NCBI GenBank assembly: GCA_001695595.3
Contig: MBPM02000131.1
Coordinates: 62,001-126,000 of the forward strand
Source: Plasmopara viticola
Taxonomy: Eukaryota > Oomycota > Peronosporomycetes > Peronosporales > Peronosporaceae
DNA: 64,000 nt
Direction of reading: 5' to 3'
Each line of letters begins with the position of its first letter. The stretch's first letter is position 1. The notes below the pieces were generated by a model that was not told where the DNA came from, ran no database searches, and worked only from the letters and a program-made list of their open reading frames with translations. Shown here one piece after another: positions 1 to 12,479 of this stretch. A program made the translations under genes and the position numbers.

Positions 1-917
1 ATGGTGGTAAAACCTCTTAGGGCTTTAAGAGGGTGAGTATACGCTTTGTTGTGTCTCCAATGCATCTGTGCACGTCTTAAAACATTATATATCTTGTCGC
101 ACATTATCTGAGCACTTTTGAAAAGTGATTACAGGCTCAGTTATGGTCTTATTTCGTCTGTGCACGTCTAAGAGAAAAGAAAGGACGTACCTGCTGACGT
201 ACACCGTCTCAGCGCTTAAATGAATTAAAGATGCGCTTGGTTGTGACCCTACTGTGCTGTGAACGTCTAAATAGATCGAAAAGACACAGATATGGTGGTA
301 CAACGTCTCAGCGCTATCAGAGGGTGAGTATACATTTTGTTTGATCTTTTATGCATCTGTGCAAGTCTTAAAAGATAGAAAAGACGTATTTGTCGTCGCA
401 CATAATCTGAGCACTTTTGTGAAGTGCATACATACTTCGTTGTCACCCTATTGCGTCTACGCACCTCAAAGAGGATAGAAAGGACGTATCGGCAGAAGTA
501 CAGCGTCTTAGCGCTCAAAAGAATTGAAAATGCGCTTGGTTGTGACCCTATTGCGTCTGTGAACGTCTAGATAGATCGAAAGGACGTAGCCGTGGTCGTA
601 TAACGTCTCTGCGCTTAAAGAGGGTGAGTGTACGCTTTGTTGATTTTCTAATGCATGTGCGCAAGTCTTAAAAAAAAGAAAGGACGTATCCGTCGTCGCA
701 CATCATCTGAGCACTTTTGTAAAGTGATTACATGCTTAGTTGTGACCCTATTACGCCTGTGCACGTCTAAGAGGATAGAAAGGACGTATCTGCTGACGTA
801 CAGCGTCTCAGCGCTTTAATGAAACGATTAATGTTAAGCTGTGACCCTATTGCGTCTGTGAACATCTAGAAAGATCAAAAAGACAGAGCTATGGTCGTAC
901 AACGTCTCAGCTCTTAA
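1..917 (+). repeat. 100-bp satellite, forward block at left window edge
   Basis: The block consists of about 100-bp monomers in the order A, B, C, repeating every 298-300 bp. Type A carries the phrase GTGACCCTATTGCGTCTGTG followed by AACGTCTAGATAGATCGAAA; type B carries AATGCATCTGTGCACGTCTT and TGTCGTCGCACATCATCTGA; type C carries TGCACGTCTAAGAGGATAGA and CTGCTGACGTACAGCGTCTC. The array is already in progress at base 1, so the true left edge is outside the window. Open frames here hit stops in every frame at most monomers and have no independent coding signal. The block ends where the orientation flips inside an A monomer. Confidence 0.93.
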
Positions 918-3900
918 ACAAAGCATATACTTATCCTCTTTAGGGGCTTAGACGTTGTACCACCATAGCTACGTGTTTTCGATTTTCCTAGACGTTCATA
1001 GACGCAATAGTGTCACAGCTAATCGTATATTCAATTTTTTTAAGCGCTGAGACGCTAAACGTCAGCAGGAACGTTCTTTCTTTGCTCTTAGACGTGCACA
1101 GACGAAATAAGACCACAACTAAGCATTTAATCACTTTTCATAAGTGCTCAGATTATGTGCGACGACAAATACGTCCTTTTTATCTCTTAAGACGTGCACA
1201 GATGCATTAGAGACAAAACAAAGCATATATTCATCCTCTTAAGGGCTGAGACGTTGTACGACCATAGCTACGTCTTTTTGATCTATCTAGGTGTTCACAG
1301 ACGCAATATGGTCACAACAAAGCGCATATTCAAATCATTGAAGCGCTGAGACGCTGGACGCCGGCAGATACGTCCTTTCTATCCTCTTGAACGTGCAAAG
1401 ACGCAATAGGGTCACAACGAAGCATGTAATCACTTTTCCAAAATGCTCAGATTATGAGCGACGACACATACGTTCTTTCTAGCTCTAACGAAGTGCACAG
1501 ATGCATTAGAGACACAACAAAACATATCCTCACCCTCATTAGGGCTGAGACGTTGTACGACCAAAGCTACGTCTTTTTGATCTATCTAGATTTTCACAGA
1601 CGCAATAGGGTCACAACTAAGCGTATATTGAAATCATTTAAGCGCTAAGACGCTGTACTTCTGCCGATACGTCCTTTCTATCCTCTTTGAGGTGCATAGA
1701 CGCAATAAGGTGACAACTAAGCATGTATTCACTTCATAAAAAGTGCTCAGATGACGTGGGACGACAAATACGTCCTTTCTAGCTTTTACGACGTGCACAG
1801 ATGCAATAGAGACACAACAAAGCATATACTCACCCTCATTAAGCGCTGAGACGTTGTACGACCATAGCTACGTCTTTTTGATCTTTTTAGATGTTCACAG
1901 ACGCAACAGGGTCACAGCTAAACATTAATCGTTTCATTAAAGCGCTGAGACGCTGTACGTCAGCAGATAAGTCCTTTCTATCCTCTTAGACGTGCACAGG
2001 CGTAATAGGGTCACAACTAAGTATGTAATCACTTAACAAAAGTGCTCAGATGATGTGCGACGACGGATACGTCCTTTCTTTCTTTTAAGACTTGCGCACA
2101 TGCATTAGGGATTCAACAAAACGTATACTTACCCTCTTTAAGCACAGAGACGTTATACGACCACGGCTACGTACTTTCGATTTTTCTTGACGTTCACAGA
2201 CGCAATAGGGTCACGAAACTGGGCATCTTCAATTCAATTAGGCGCTGGATAGCTTTATGTCAGCAGATACGTCCTTTCTGCCTTCTAAGACGTGCACAGA
2301 CGCAATAGGGTCACAACTAAGCGCATATTCAATTTATTCAAGAGCTGAGAAGCTGTACGTCAGCAGATACGTCCTTCCTATCCTCTTAGACGTGAAGAGA
2401 CGCAACAAGGCAACAACTAAGCATGTTATTACTTTTACCAAGTGCTCAGATGATGTGCGACGACAGATACGTCCTTTCTTGCACTTGAGACGTACACCGA
2501 TACATTTGAGACACAACAAAGCGTATACTCACCCTCATTAAGGGCTGAGACGCTGACGATTATAGCTACGTTCTTTCGATCTGTCATAACGTTTACAGAC
2601 GCAATAGGGTCACAACTAAGCGCATATTCAATTCATTCAAGCGCTGAGACGCTGCACGTCAGCAGATACGCCCTTTCTATCCTCTTTAGCGTATACAGAC
2701 ACAATAAGGCCACAACTAAGCATGTAACCACTTCATAAAGTGCTCAGATGAAGTGCGACGACAGATACATCCTTTCTCTCTCAAGACGTGCACATATGTA
2801 TTAAACACAGAACAAAGCGTATACTCACCCTCTTAAAGCGCAGAGACGTTATACAATCCTGACTACGTCCTTTCAATCTATCTAGACGTTCACAGACGCA
2901 ATAGGGTCACAACTTCGCGCTTTTTCAATTCATTTAAACGCTGAGACGCTGTACGTCAGCAGATACGTCCTTTTTTTCTCTTAGACGTGCACAGACGAAA
3001 TAAGGCCCCAACTAAGCATGTAATTACTTTTCCAAAGGGCTCAGATTATGTGCGACGACAAATACGTCCTTTCTATCTCTAAAGACTTGCACAGTTGCAT
3101 TATAGATCCGACAAAGCGTAAACTCACCCTCTTTTAGCGCTGAGACGTTGTACGACCATTTTTACGTCCTTTCAATCTATCTAGATGTTCACAGGCACAA
3201 TAGGGTCACAACCAAGCGCATATTCAATTCATTTAAGCGCTAAGACGCTGTACGTCAGCAGGTACGTCCTTTCTTTTCTCTTAAACGTGCACAGACAAAA
3301 AACGGCCACAACGAAGCATGTAATCACTTTACAAAAGTGCTAAGAAGATGTGCGACAACAGATACGTCCTTTCTAGTTCTTACGAAGTGCACAGATGATT
3401 TAGAGACACAACAAAGCATATACTCACCCCCTTTAAGAGCTGAGACGTTGTACGACCATAGCTACGTCCTTTCAATCTATCTAGACGCTCACAGACGCAA
3501 TAGGATCACAGCTAAGCATTGATCGTTTCATTAATGCGCTGAGACGCTGTACGTCAGCAGATACGTCGTTTCTATCCTCTTAGTCGTGCGCGGACGCAAT
3601 AGGGTCACAACCAAGCATGTTATAACTTTACAAAAGTGCTTAGATGATGTGAGACGACGGATACGTCCTTTCTATCTTTTAAGACGTGCACAGATGCATT
3701 AGAGATCCAACAAAGCGTATACTCACCTTCTTTAAGCGCTGAGACATTGTACCACCATTGCTTTGTCCTTTCAATCTATCTAGACGTTCACAGGCGCAAT
3801 AGGGTCACAACCAAGCGCATATTTAATTCAATTAAGCGCTGAGACGCTGTACGTCAGCAGATACGTCCTTTCTATCCTCTTGGACGTGCAAAACGCAATA

Positions 3901-6900
3901 GGGTCACAACTAAGCATGTAATCACTTCTCCAAAGTGCTCAGATGATGTGCGACGACAGATACGTCTTTTCTATCTCTTAAGACATGCACAGATGCATTC
4001 GAGACACAACAAAGCATATACTCCCCCTCTATAAGGGCTGAGACGCTGTACAGCCATAGCTACGTCCTTTTAATTTATCTAGACGTTCATAGACGAAATA
4101 AGGCCACAACAAAGCGCATATTCAATTCATTTAAGCGCTGAGACGCTGTACGTCAGCAGATGCATCCTTTCTATTCTCTCAGACTAAAGTGACGCAAAAA
4201 AACCACAACTAAGCATGTAATTACTTTTCCATAGTGCTCAGATTAATGTCCGACAACTGATACGTCCGTTCTCTCTCTCATGACGTGCACAGATGCATTA
4301 GAGATGGAACAAAGCGTAAACCCACTCTTTTAGGGGCTGAGAGGCTGTGCAACCATAGCTACGTACTTTTAATCTATCTAGACGTTCACAGACGAAATAG
4401 GTCACAACTAAGCGCAAATAAAATCATCTAAACACTGAGACGCTGTATATCAGCAGATACGTCTTTTCAATCCTCTTAGACGTGCAGAGACGCAATAGGG
4501 CCACAACTGAGCATGTTATCACTTTATACAGTGCTCAGATCATGTGCGACGACAGATACGTCTTTAATTCTCTTAATACGTGTACAGATGTATTATACGC
4601 AGATGAAAGCGTATACTCACCCTCTTTAAGCGCTAAGACGTTGCACGACTATAGCTATGTCCTTTCGATCTATCTAGACGTTCACAGACGCAATAGAGTC
4701 ACAACTAAGCGCATATTCAATTCATTTAAGCGTGAGATGCTTTAAACCAGCAGATACGTCCTTTCTATCCTCTTAGACGTGCACGCAATAAGGAAACAAC
4801 TATGCATGTAATTACTTTTCCCAAGTGCTCAGATTAATGTGCGACGAAAGATCGTGCTTTCTCTCTATTAAGACGTGCACAAATGCATTGAAGACGGAAC
4901 AGATTGTATACTCACCTTTTTTAAGGGAACAGACGTTGTACGACCATAGCTACGTTCTTCCAATCGGTCTAGACGTTCACAGACGCAATAAGGCCACAAC
5001 TAAGCGCATTTTCAATACATTCAAGAGCTGAGACGCTGTATGTCAGCAGATACATCTTTTCTATCCTCTTAGACGTGCACACACGCAACAGGGCAACAAC
5101 TATGCATGTAATCACTTTTCCAAAGTGCTCAGATGATGTGCGACGACAGATACGTCTTTTCTATCTCTTAAGACATGCACAGATGCATTCGAGACACAAC
5201 AAAGCATATACTCCCCCTCTATAAGGGCTGAGACGCTGTACAGCCATAGCTACGTCCTTTTAATTTATCTAGACGTTCATAGACGAAATAAGGCCACAAC
5301 AAAGCGCATATTCAATTCATTTAAGCGCTGAGACGCTGTACGTCAGCAGATGCATCCTTTCTATTCTCTCAGACTAAAGTGACGCAAAAAAAACACAACT
5401 AAACATGTAATTACTTTTCCATAGTGCTCAGATTAATGTCCGACAACTGATACGTCCGTTCTCTCTCTCATGACGTGCACAGATGCATTAGAGATGGAAC
5501 AAAGCGTAAACCCACCCTTTTTAAGGGCTGAGAGGCTGTGCAACCATAGCTACGTACTTTTAATCTATCTAGACGTTCACAGACGAAATAGGTCACAACT
5601 AAGCGCAAATAAAATCATCTAAACACTGAGACGCTGTATATCAGCAGATACGTCTTTTCAATCCTCTTAGACGTGCAGAGACGCAATAGGGCCACAACTG
5701 AGCATGTTATCACTTTATACAGTGCTCAGATCATGTGCGACGACAGATACGTCTTTAATTCTCTTAATACGTGTACAGATGTATTATACGCAGATGAAAG
5801 CGTATACTCACCCTCTTTAAGCGCTAAGACGTTGCACGACTATAGCTATGTCCTTTCGATCTATCTAGACGTTCACAGACGCAATAGAGTCACAACTAAG
5901 CGCATATTCAATTCATTTAAGCGTGAGATGCTTTAAACCAGCAGATACGTCCTTTCTATCCTCTTAGACGTGCACGCAATAAGGAAACAACTATGCATGT
6001 AATTACTTTTCCCAAGTGCTCAGATTAATGTGCGACGAAAGATCGTGCTTTCTCTCTATTAAGACGTGCACAAATGCATTGAAGACGGAACAGATTGTAT
6101 ACTCACCTTTTTTAAGGGAACAGACGTTGTACGACCATAGCTACGTTCTTCCAATCGGTCTAGACGTTCACAGACGCAATAAGGCCACAACTAAGCGCAT
6201 TTTCAATACATTCAAGAGCTGAGACGCTGTATGTCAGCAGATACATCTTTTCTATCCTCTTAGACGTGCACACACGCAACAGGGCAACAACTATGCATGT
6301 AATCACTTTTCCAAAGTGCTCAGATGATGTGCGACGACAGATACGTCTTTTCTATCTCTTAAGACATGCACAGATGCATTCGAGACACAACAAAGCATAT
6401 ACTCCCCCTCTATAAGGGCTGAGACGCTGTACAGCCATAGCTACGTCCTTTTAATTTATCTAGACGTTCATAGACGAATTAAGGCCACAACAAAGCGCAT
6501 ATTCAATTCATTTAAGCGCTGAGACGCTGTACGTCAGCAGATGCATCCTTTCTATTCTCTCAGACTAAAGTGACGCAAAAAAAACACAACTAAACATGTA
6601 ATTACTTTTCCATAGTGCTCAGATTAATGTCCGACAACTGATACGTCCGTTCTCTCTCTCATGACGTGCACAGATGCATTAGAGATGGAACAAAGCGTAA
6701 ACCCACCCTTTTTAAGGGCTGAGAGGCTGTGCAACCATAGCTACGTACTTTTAATCTATCTAGACGTTCACAGACGAAATAGGTCACAACTAAGCGCAAA
6801 TAAAATCATCTTAACACTGAGACGCTGTATATCAGCAGATACGTCTTTTCAATCCTCTTAGACGTGCAGAGACGCAATAGGGCCACAACTGAGCATGTTA

Positions 6901-9900
6901 TCACTTTATACAGTGCTCAGATCATGTGCGACGACAGATACGTCTTTAATTCTCTTAATACGTGTACAGATGTATTATACGCAGATGAAAGCGTATACTC
7001 ACCCTCTTTAAGCGCTAAGACGTTGCACGACTATAGCTATGTCCTTTCGATCTATCTAGACGTTCACAGACGCAATAGAGTCACAACTAAGCGCATATTC
7101 AATTCATTTAAGCGTGAGATGCTTTAAACCAGCAGATACGTCCTTTCTATCCTCTTAGACGTGCACGCAATAAGGAAACAACTATGCATGTAATTACTTT
7201 TCCCAAGTGCTCAGATTAATGTGCGACGAAAGATCGTGCTTTCTCTCTATTAAGACGTGCACAAATGCATTGAAGACGGAACAGATTGTATACTCACCTT
7301 TTTTAAGGGAACAGACGTTGTACGACCATAGCTACGTTCTTCCAATCGGTCTAGACGTTCACAGACGCAATAAGGCCACATCTAAGCGCATTTTCAATAC
7401 ATTCAAGAGCTGAGACGCTGTATGTCAGCAGATACATCTTTTCAATCCTCTTAGACGTGCACAGTTGCATTTGAGACACACCAAAGCGTACACTAACCCT
7501 CTTTAGGCGATGAGATATTGTACAACCATAGTTACGTCCTTTGGATCTATCTAGACGTTCACAGACGCAATAGTGTCACAACTAAGAGCATATTCAATTC
7601 ATTGAGGTGCCGAGACGCTAAACGTCAGCAGATACGTCCTTTCTATCCTTTTAGACGTGCAAAGACGCAATAGGGCCACAACTAAGCAAGTAATCACTTT
7701 TTTTAAGTGCTCAGATAATGTACGACGACAGATACGTCCTTTCTCCCTCTTAAGACGTGCACAGATGCATTAGAGACAGAACAAAATGTATTCTCCCCCT
7801 TTGTAAGGGCAGAGACGTTGTACGACCATCGCTACGTTCTTTGGATCTATCTAGACGTTCACAGACGCAATAGGGCCACAACAAAGCGTACATTCAATTC
7901 ATTATAGCGCTGAGACGCTGAACGTCAGCAGATACGTCTTTTCTATCCTCTTTAGCGTACACAGACGCAATGAGGCCACAACTAAGCATGTAACCACTTT
8001 ATAAAGTGCTCAGATGATGTGCGACTACAGATACGTCCTTTCTATCTCTAAAGACGTGCACAGATGCGTTAGACTCAGAACAAAGCGTATACTCACCCTC
8101 TTTGAGCGCCAAGACGTTGCACGACTATAGCTACGTTCTTTCGATCTATCAAGACCATTACAGACGCGAAAGGTCACAAATAAGCGCATGTTCAATTCAT
8201 TCAAGAGCTGAGACGCTGTACGCCAGCAGGTACGTCCTTTCTATACTCTTATATGTGCACACACGCAATAGGGCAACAACTAAGCATTCAATCACTTTTC
8301 CAAAGTACTCAGATGATGTACGACGACAGATACGTCCTTTCTCCCTCTTAAGACGTGTACAGATGCATTCGAGACACACCAAAGCGTATACTCACCCTCT
8401 TCTCTTTAAGCGCTAAAACATTGTACAGTCATAGCCACGTCCTTTCGATCTATCGAGACGTTCAAAGACGCAATAGGGTCACAACTAAGTGCATATTCCA
8501 TTTATTCAAGCGCTGAGAAGCTGTATGTCAGCAGATACGTCTTTTCTATCCTTTAAGACGTGCACAGACGCAACTGGACAACAATTAAGCATGTAATTAA
8601 TTTTCGGAAGTGCTCAGATTAATGTGCGACGAAGGATACGTCCTTTCATGCTCTCGAGACGTGTACAGATGCATTGGAGAATGAACAAAGCGTATAATTA
8701 CCCTCTTTAAGGGCTAAGACGCTGTATGACCACAGCTACGTACTTTTAATCTGTTTAGACGTTCACAGACGCAAAAAGGCCACAACTAAACGCATGCTCA
8801 ATACATTCAAGAGCTGAGACGCTGAACGTCAGCAGATACGTTCTTTCTATCATCATAAACGTGCACAGATGCATTTGAGATACACCAAAGCGTAAACTTA
8901 ACCTCTTTAAGCTCAGACGTTGTATGAGTTTAACTACGTTCTTTCGATCTATCAAGACGTTCATAGACGTAAAAGGGTCACAACCAAGCGCATATCCAAT
9001 TCATTTTGGAGCTGAGACGCTGAACGTCAGCAGATACGTCCTTTCTATACTCTTAGACGTGCACAGACGCAAAAGGGCAACAACTATGCATTCAGTCACT
9101 TTTCCAAAGTGCTCAGATAAAGTGCGACGACAGATACGTCCTTTCTTGCTCTTAAGACGTATAGCGATGCATTGTCGACACAACAAAGCGTATACTCACC
9201 CTCTTTAAGAGCTGAGACGTTGTTCGGCCATAGCTACGTTCTTTCGATCTATTATATCGATCACAGAAGCAATAGGGTCACAACAAAGCGCATATTCAAT
9301 TCATTTGAGCGCCGAGACGCTGAACGTCAGCAGATACGTCCTTTCTATCCTCTTAGACGTGCACAGACGCAATAGGGCCACAACTAAGCATGTAAATACT
9401 TTTCCAAAGTGCTCATGAAAATGTGCGACGACAGATACGTCCTTTCTTGCTCTTAAGGCGTGCACAGATGCATTAAACACAGAACAAAGCGTATACTCCC
9501 CCTCTTTCAGCGCTAAGAGATTGTACAACCATAGCTTCGTTCTTCCGAGCTATCTAGACGTACACAGAGGCAATAGGGCCACAACAAAGCGTACATTCAA
9601 TTGATTATAGCGCTGACACGCTGTACGTCAGCAGATATGTCTTTTCTATCCTCTTTAACGTACACAGACGCAATAAGGCCGCAACTAAGCATGTAACCAC
9701 TTTACAAAATGCTCAGATGATGTGCGACGACAGATACGTCCTTTCTATCTCTTAAGACGTGCACAGATGCATTAGAGACACAACAAAGCGTATACTCACC
9801 CTCTTTACGCGCCAAAACGTTGTGCGACTATAGCTACGCTCTTTCGATCTATCGAGACGTTCACAGACGTAATAGGGTCACAACTAAGCGCATATTCTGT

Positions 9901-10831
9901 TCATTGAGGAGCTGAGACGCTGAACATCAGCAGATACGTCATTTCTATCCTCTAAGACGTGCACAGACGCAATAGGGCAACAAAAAAGCATGTAATCACT
10001 TTTCCAAAGTTCTCAGATTATGTGCGACGACAGATACGTCTTTTCTATCTCTTAAGACGTGCACAGCGTATGTTCACCCTCTCAAAGCGCTAAGAATTTG
10101 TACGACAATAGCTACGTCTTTTCGATATATTTAGATGTTCAAAGACAAAATAGGGTCACAACTAAGCGCATATCCAATTTTCAAAGCGCTGAGACGCTGT
10201 ATGTCAGTAGATATGTCCTTTCTGTCCTCTCAGACGTGCACAGATGCAATAGGGCAACAACTATGCATGTAATAACTTCTCCAAAGCTCTCAGATGATGT
10301 GCGACGACAGAAACGTCCCTTCTTGCTCTTAAGACGTGCACAGATAGATTCGAGACAGAACAAAGCGAAAGCTCACCCCCTTCAAGGGCTGAGACGCTGT
10401 TCGACCATAGCCACGTCTTTTCAATCTATCTAGACGTTCATAGACGCAATAGGGTCACAACAAAGCCCATATTCAATTCATTTAAGCGCTGAGACGCTGT
10501 ACATCAGCAGATACGTCCTTTCTACCCTCCGAGACGTGCACAGACGCAATAAGGCCATAACCAAGCTTGTAATCAGTTTTCCAAAGTGCTCAGATGACGT
10601 GCGACGACAGATACGTCCATTCTTGCTCTTGAGACGTACACAGATGCATTAGAGACACAACAAAGCGTATACTCACCCTCTTTAAGAGCATAGACGCTGT
10701 ACAACGAAAGGAACGTCCTTTTAATATAGTTAGACATTCACAGACGTAATAGGGACACAACAAAGCGAAAAATCAATTTATTGAAGCGCTGAGACGCTGT
10801 GTGTCAGCAGGTACGTCTTTTCTTTTCTCTT
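918..10831 (-). repeat. 100-bp satellite, inverted 9.9-kb block
   Basis: The same A, B and C monomers are read here on the minus strand; for example GACGTTCACAGACGCAATAG is the reverse complement of the A-type core. The trimer order is kept. Most monomers are clearly diverged from one another, apart from the homogeneous stretch at 3930-7440. Left and right junctions fall in different monomer types (A on the left, C on the right). The block is therefore not a simple flip between two equivalent sites in the repeat. No gene is seen in it. Confidence 0.92.
3930..7440 (-). repeat. 1190-1191 bp higher-order repeat, about three copies
   Basis: Twelve monomers (four A-B-C trimers) form a unit that recurs almost unchanged. 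The landmark CGACGACAGATACGTCTTTT starts at 3951, 5141 and 6331/6332. Identical frames of 87 and 68 codons recur at 4482/5673/6864 and 4825/6016/7207. Only scattered single-base differences and a short indel in an A-run near 4200 separate the copies. The first copy begins at about 3930 and the third ends at about 7440, where the sequence departs from the expected continuation, so there are just under three copies. The high identity marks a recent local amplification inside an older diverged block. Confidence 0.9.
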
Positions 10832-12479
10832 ACGTTTCAGAGGATAGAAAGGACGTATCTGCTGACGTACAGAGTTCCAGCACTTAGATGAATTGAATTT
10901 ACGTTTGGTTGTGACCCTTTTGCGTCTGTGAATGTCTAGATAGATCTATGAGACGTAGCTATTGTGGTACAAAATCACACCGCTTAAAGAGGGTGAGTGT
11001 ACGCTTGTGTCTCTAATGCATCTGTGCACGTCTTAAGAAATAGAAAAGACGTATCTGTCGTCGCACTCCATCTGAGCACTATGGAAAATTGTTTACTTGC
11101 CTAGTTGTGGGCCTATCGCGTCTGTTCACGTCTAACAAAATAAAAAGTACGTATCTGCTGACGTACAGCGTCACAGCGCTTCAATGAATTGAGTATGTGC
11201 TTAGGTGTGACCCTATTGCGTCTGTGAACGTCTAGAAAGATCTAAAGGACGTACCTATGGAGAAACATTGTCTTAGCGCTTAAAGAGGGTGAGTATACGC
11301 TTTGCATGTGTCTCTAATGCATCTGTGCACGTCTTAAGCGATAGAAAGGACGCACTTGGCCTCGCACATAATCTGAGCACTTTGGAAAAGTAATTACATG
11401 CTTAGTTGTGGCCTTATTGCGTCTGTGCACGTCTAAGAGGTTAAAAAGGACGTATCTGCTGACGTACAGCGTCTCAGCGCTGAAAATATGCACTTTGTTG
11501 TGACCCTATTGCGTCTATGAACGTCTATACAGATTGAAAAGACGTAGCTATGGTCGTACAGCGTCTCAGCCCTTAAAGAGGATGAGTATATGCTCCGTTG
11601 TGCCTCTAATGCATCTGTGCACGTCTTAAAAAATAGAAAGGACGAATCCGTCGTCGCACATAAGTTGAGCACTGTTGTAGAGTGTATACATGCTTTGTTG
11701 TGACCCTTCTGCCTCTGTGTACGTTCAAGAGTATAGAAAGGACGTATTCGCTGGCATACAGCGTCTTAGCGCTTAAATGAATTAAATATACGCTTAGTTG
11801 TGACCCTATTGCGTTTGTGAACGTCTCGAAAGGTCAGAAGGACATAGCCATGGTCGTAAAACGTCTCAGCCGTAAAAGAGGTTGAGTATACGCTTTGTTG
11901 CGTCTCTTATGCATCTGTGCACGTCTTAAAAGATAGAAAGGACATATCCGTCGTCGCACATAATCTGAGCACTTTCGAAAAGTGATTACATACTTAGTTG
12001 TGATCCTATTGCGTCTGTGCACGTCCAAGAAGATAGAAAGGACGTATCTGCTGACATAAAGCGTCTCAGCGCTTAAATGAATTGAAGATGCCCTATCTTG
12101 TGACCCTATTGCGTCTGTGAACGTATAGGTTAATCGAAACGACGTAGCTATGGTGGTACAACGTATCAGCGCTAAAAGAGGATGCGTATACGCTTTGTTG
12201 TGTCTCTAATGCATCTGTGCATGTCTTAAAAGATAGAAAAGACGTATTTATCGTCGCACATTATCTGAGCACTTTGGAAAAGTTATAACATGCTGAGTTG
12301 TGGCATTTTTTCGGTTGTGTACGTCTGAGAGAAAAGAAAGGAGGTTTCTGCTGACGTACAGCGTCTCAGCGCTTAAATGAATTGAATATGCGCTTGGTTG
12401 TGACCCTATTGCGCCTTTTGACGTCTAGATAGATTGAAAGGACAAAGCTATGGTGGTAGAATGTCTCAGCGCTTAAAGA

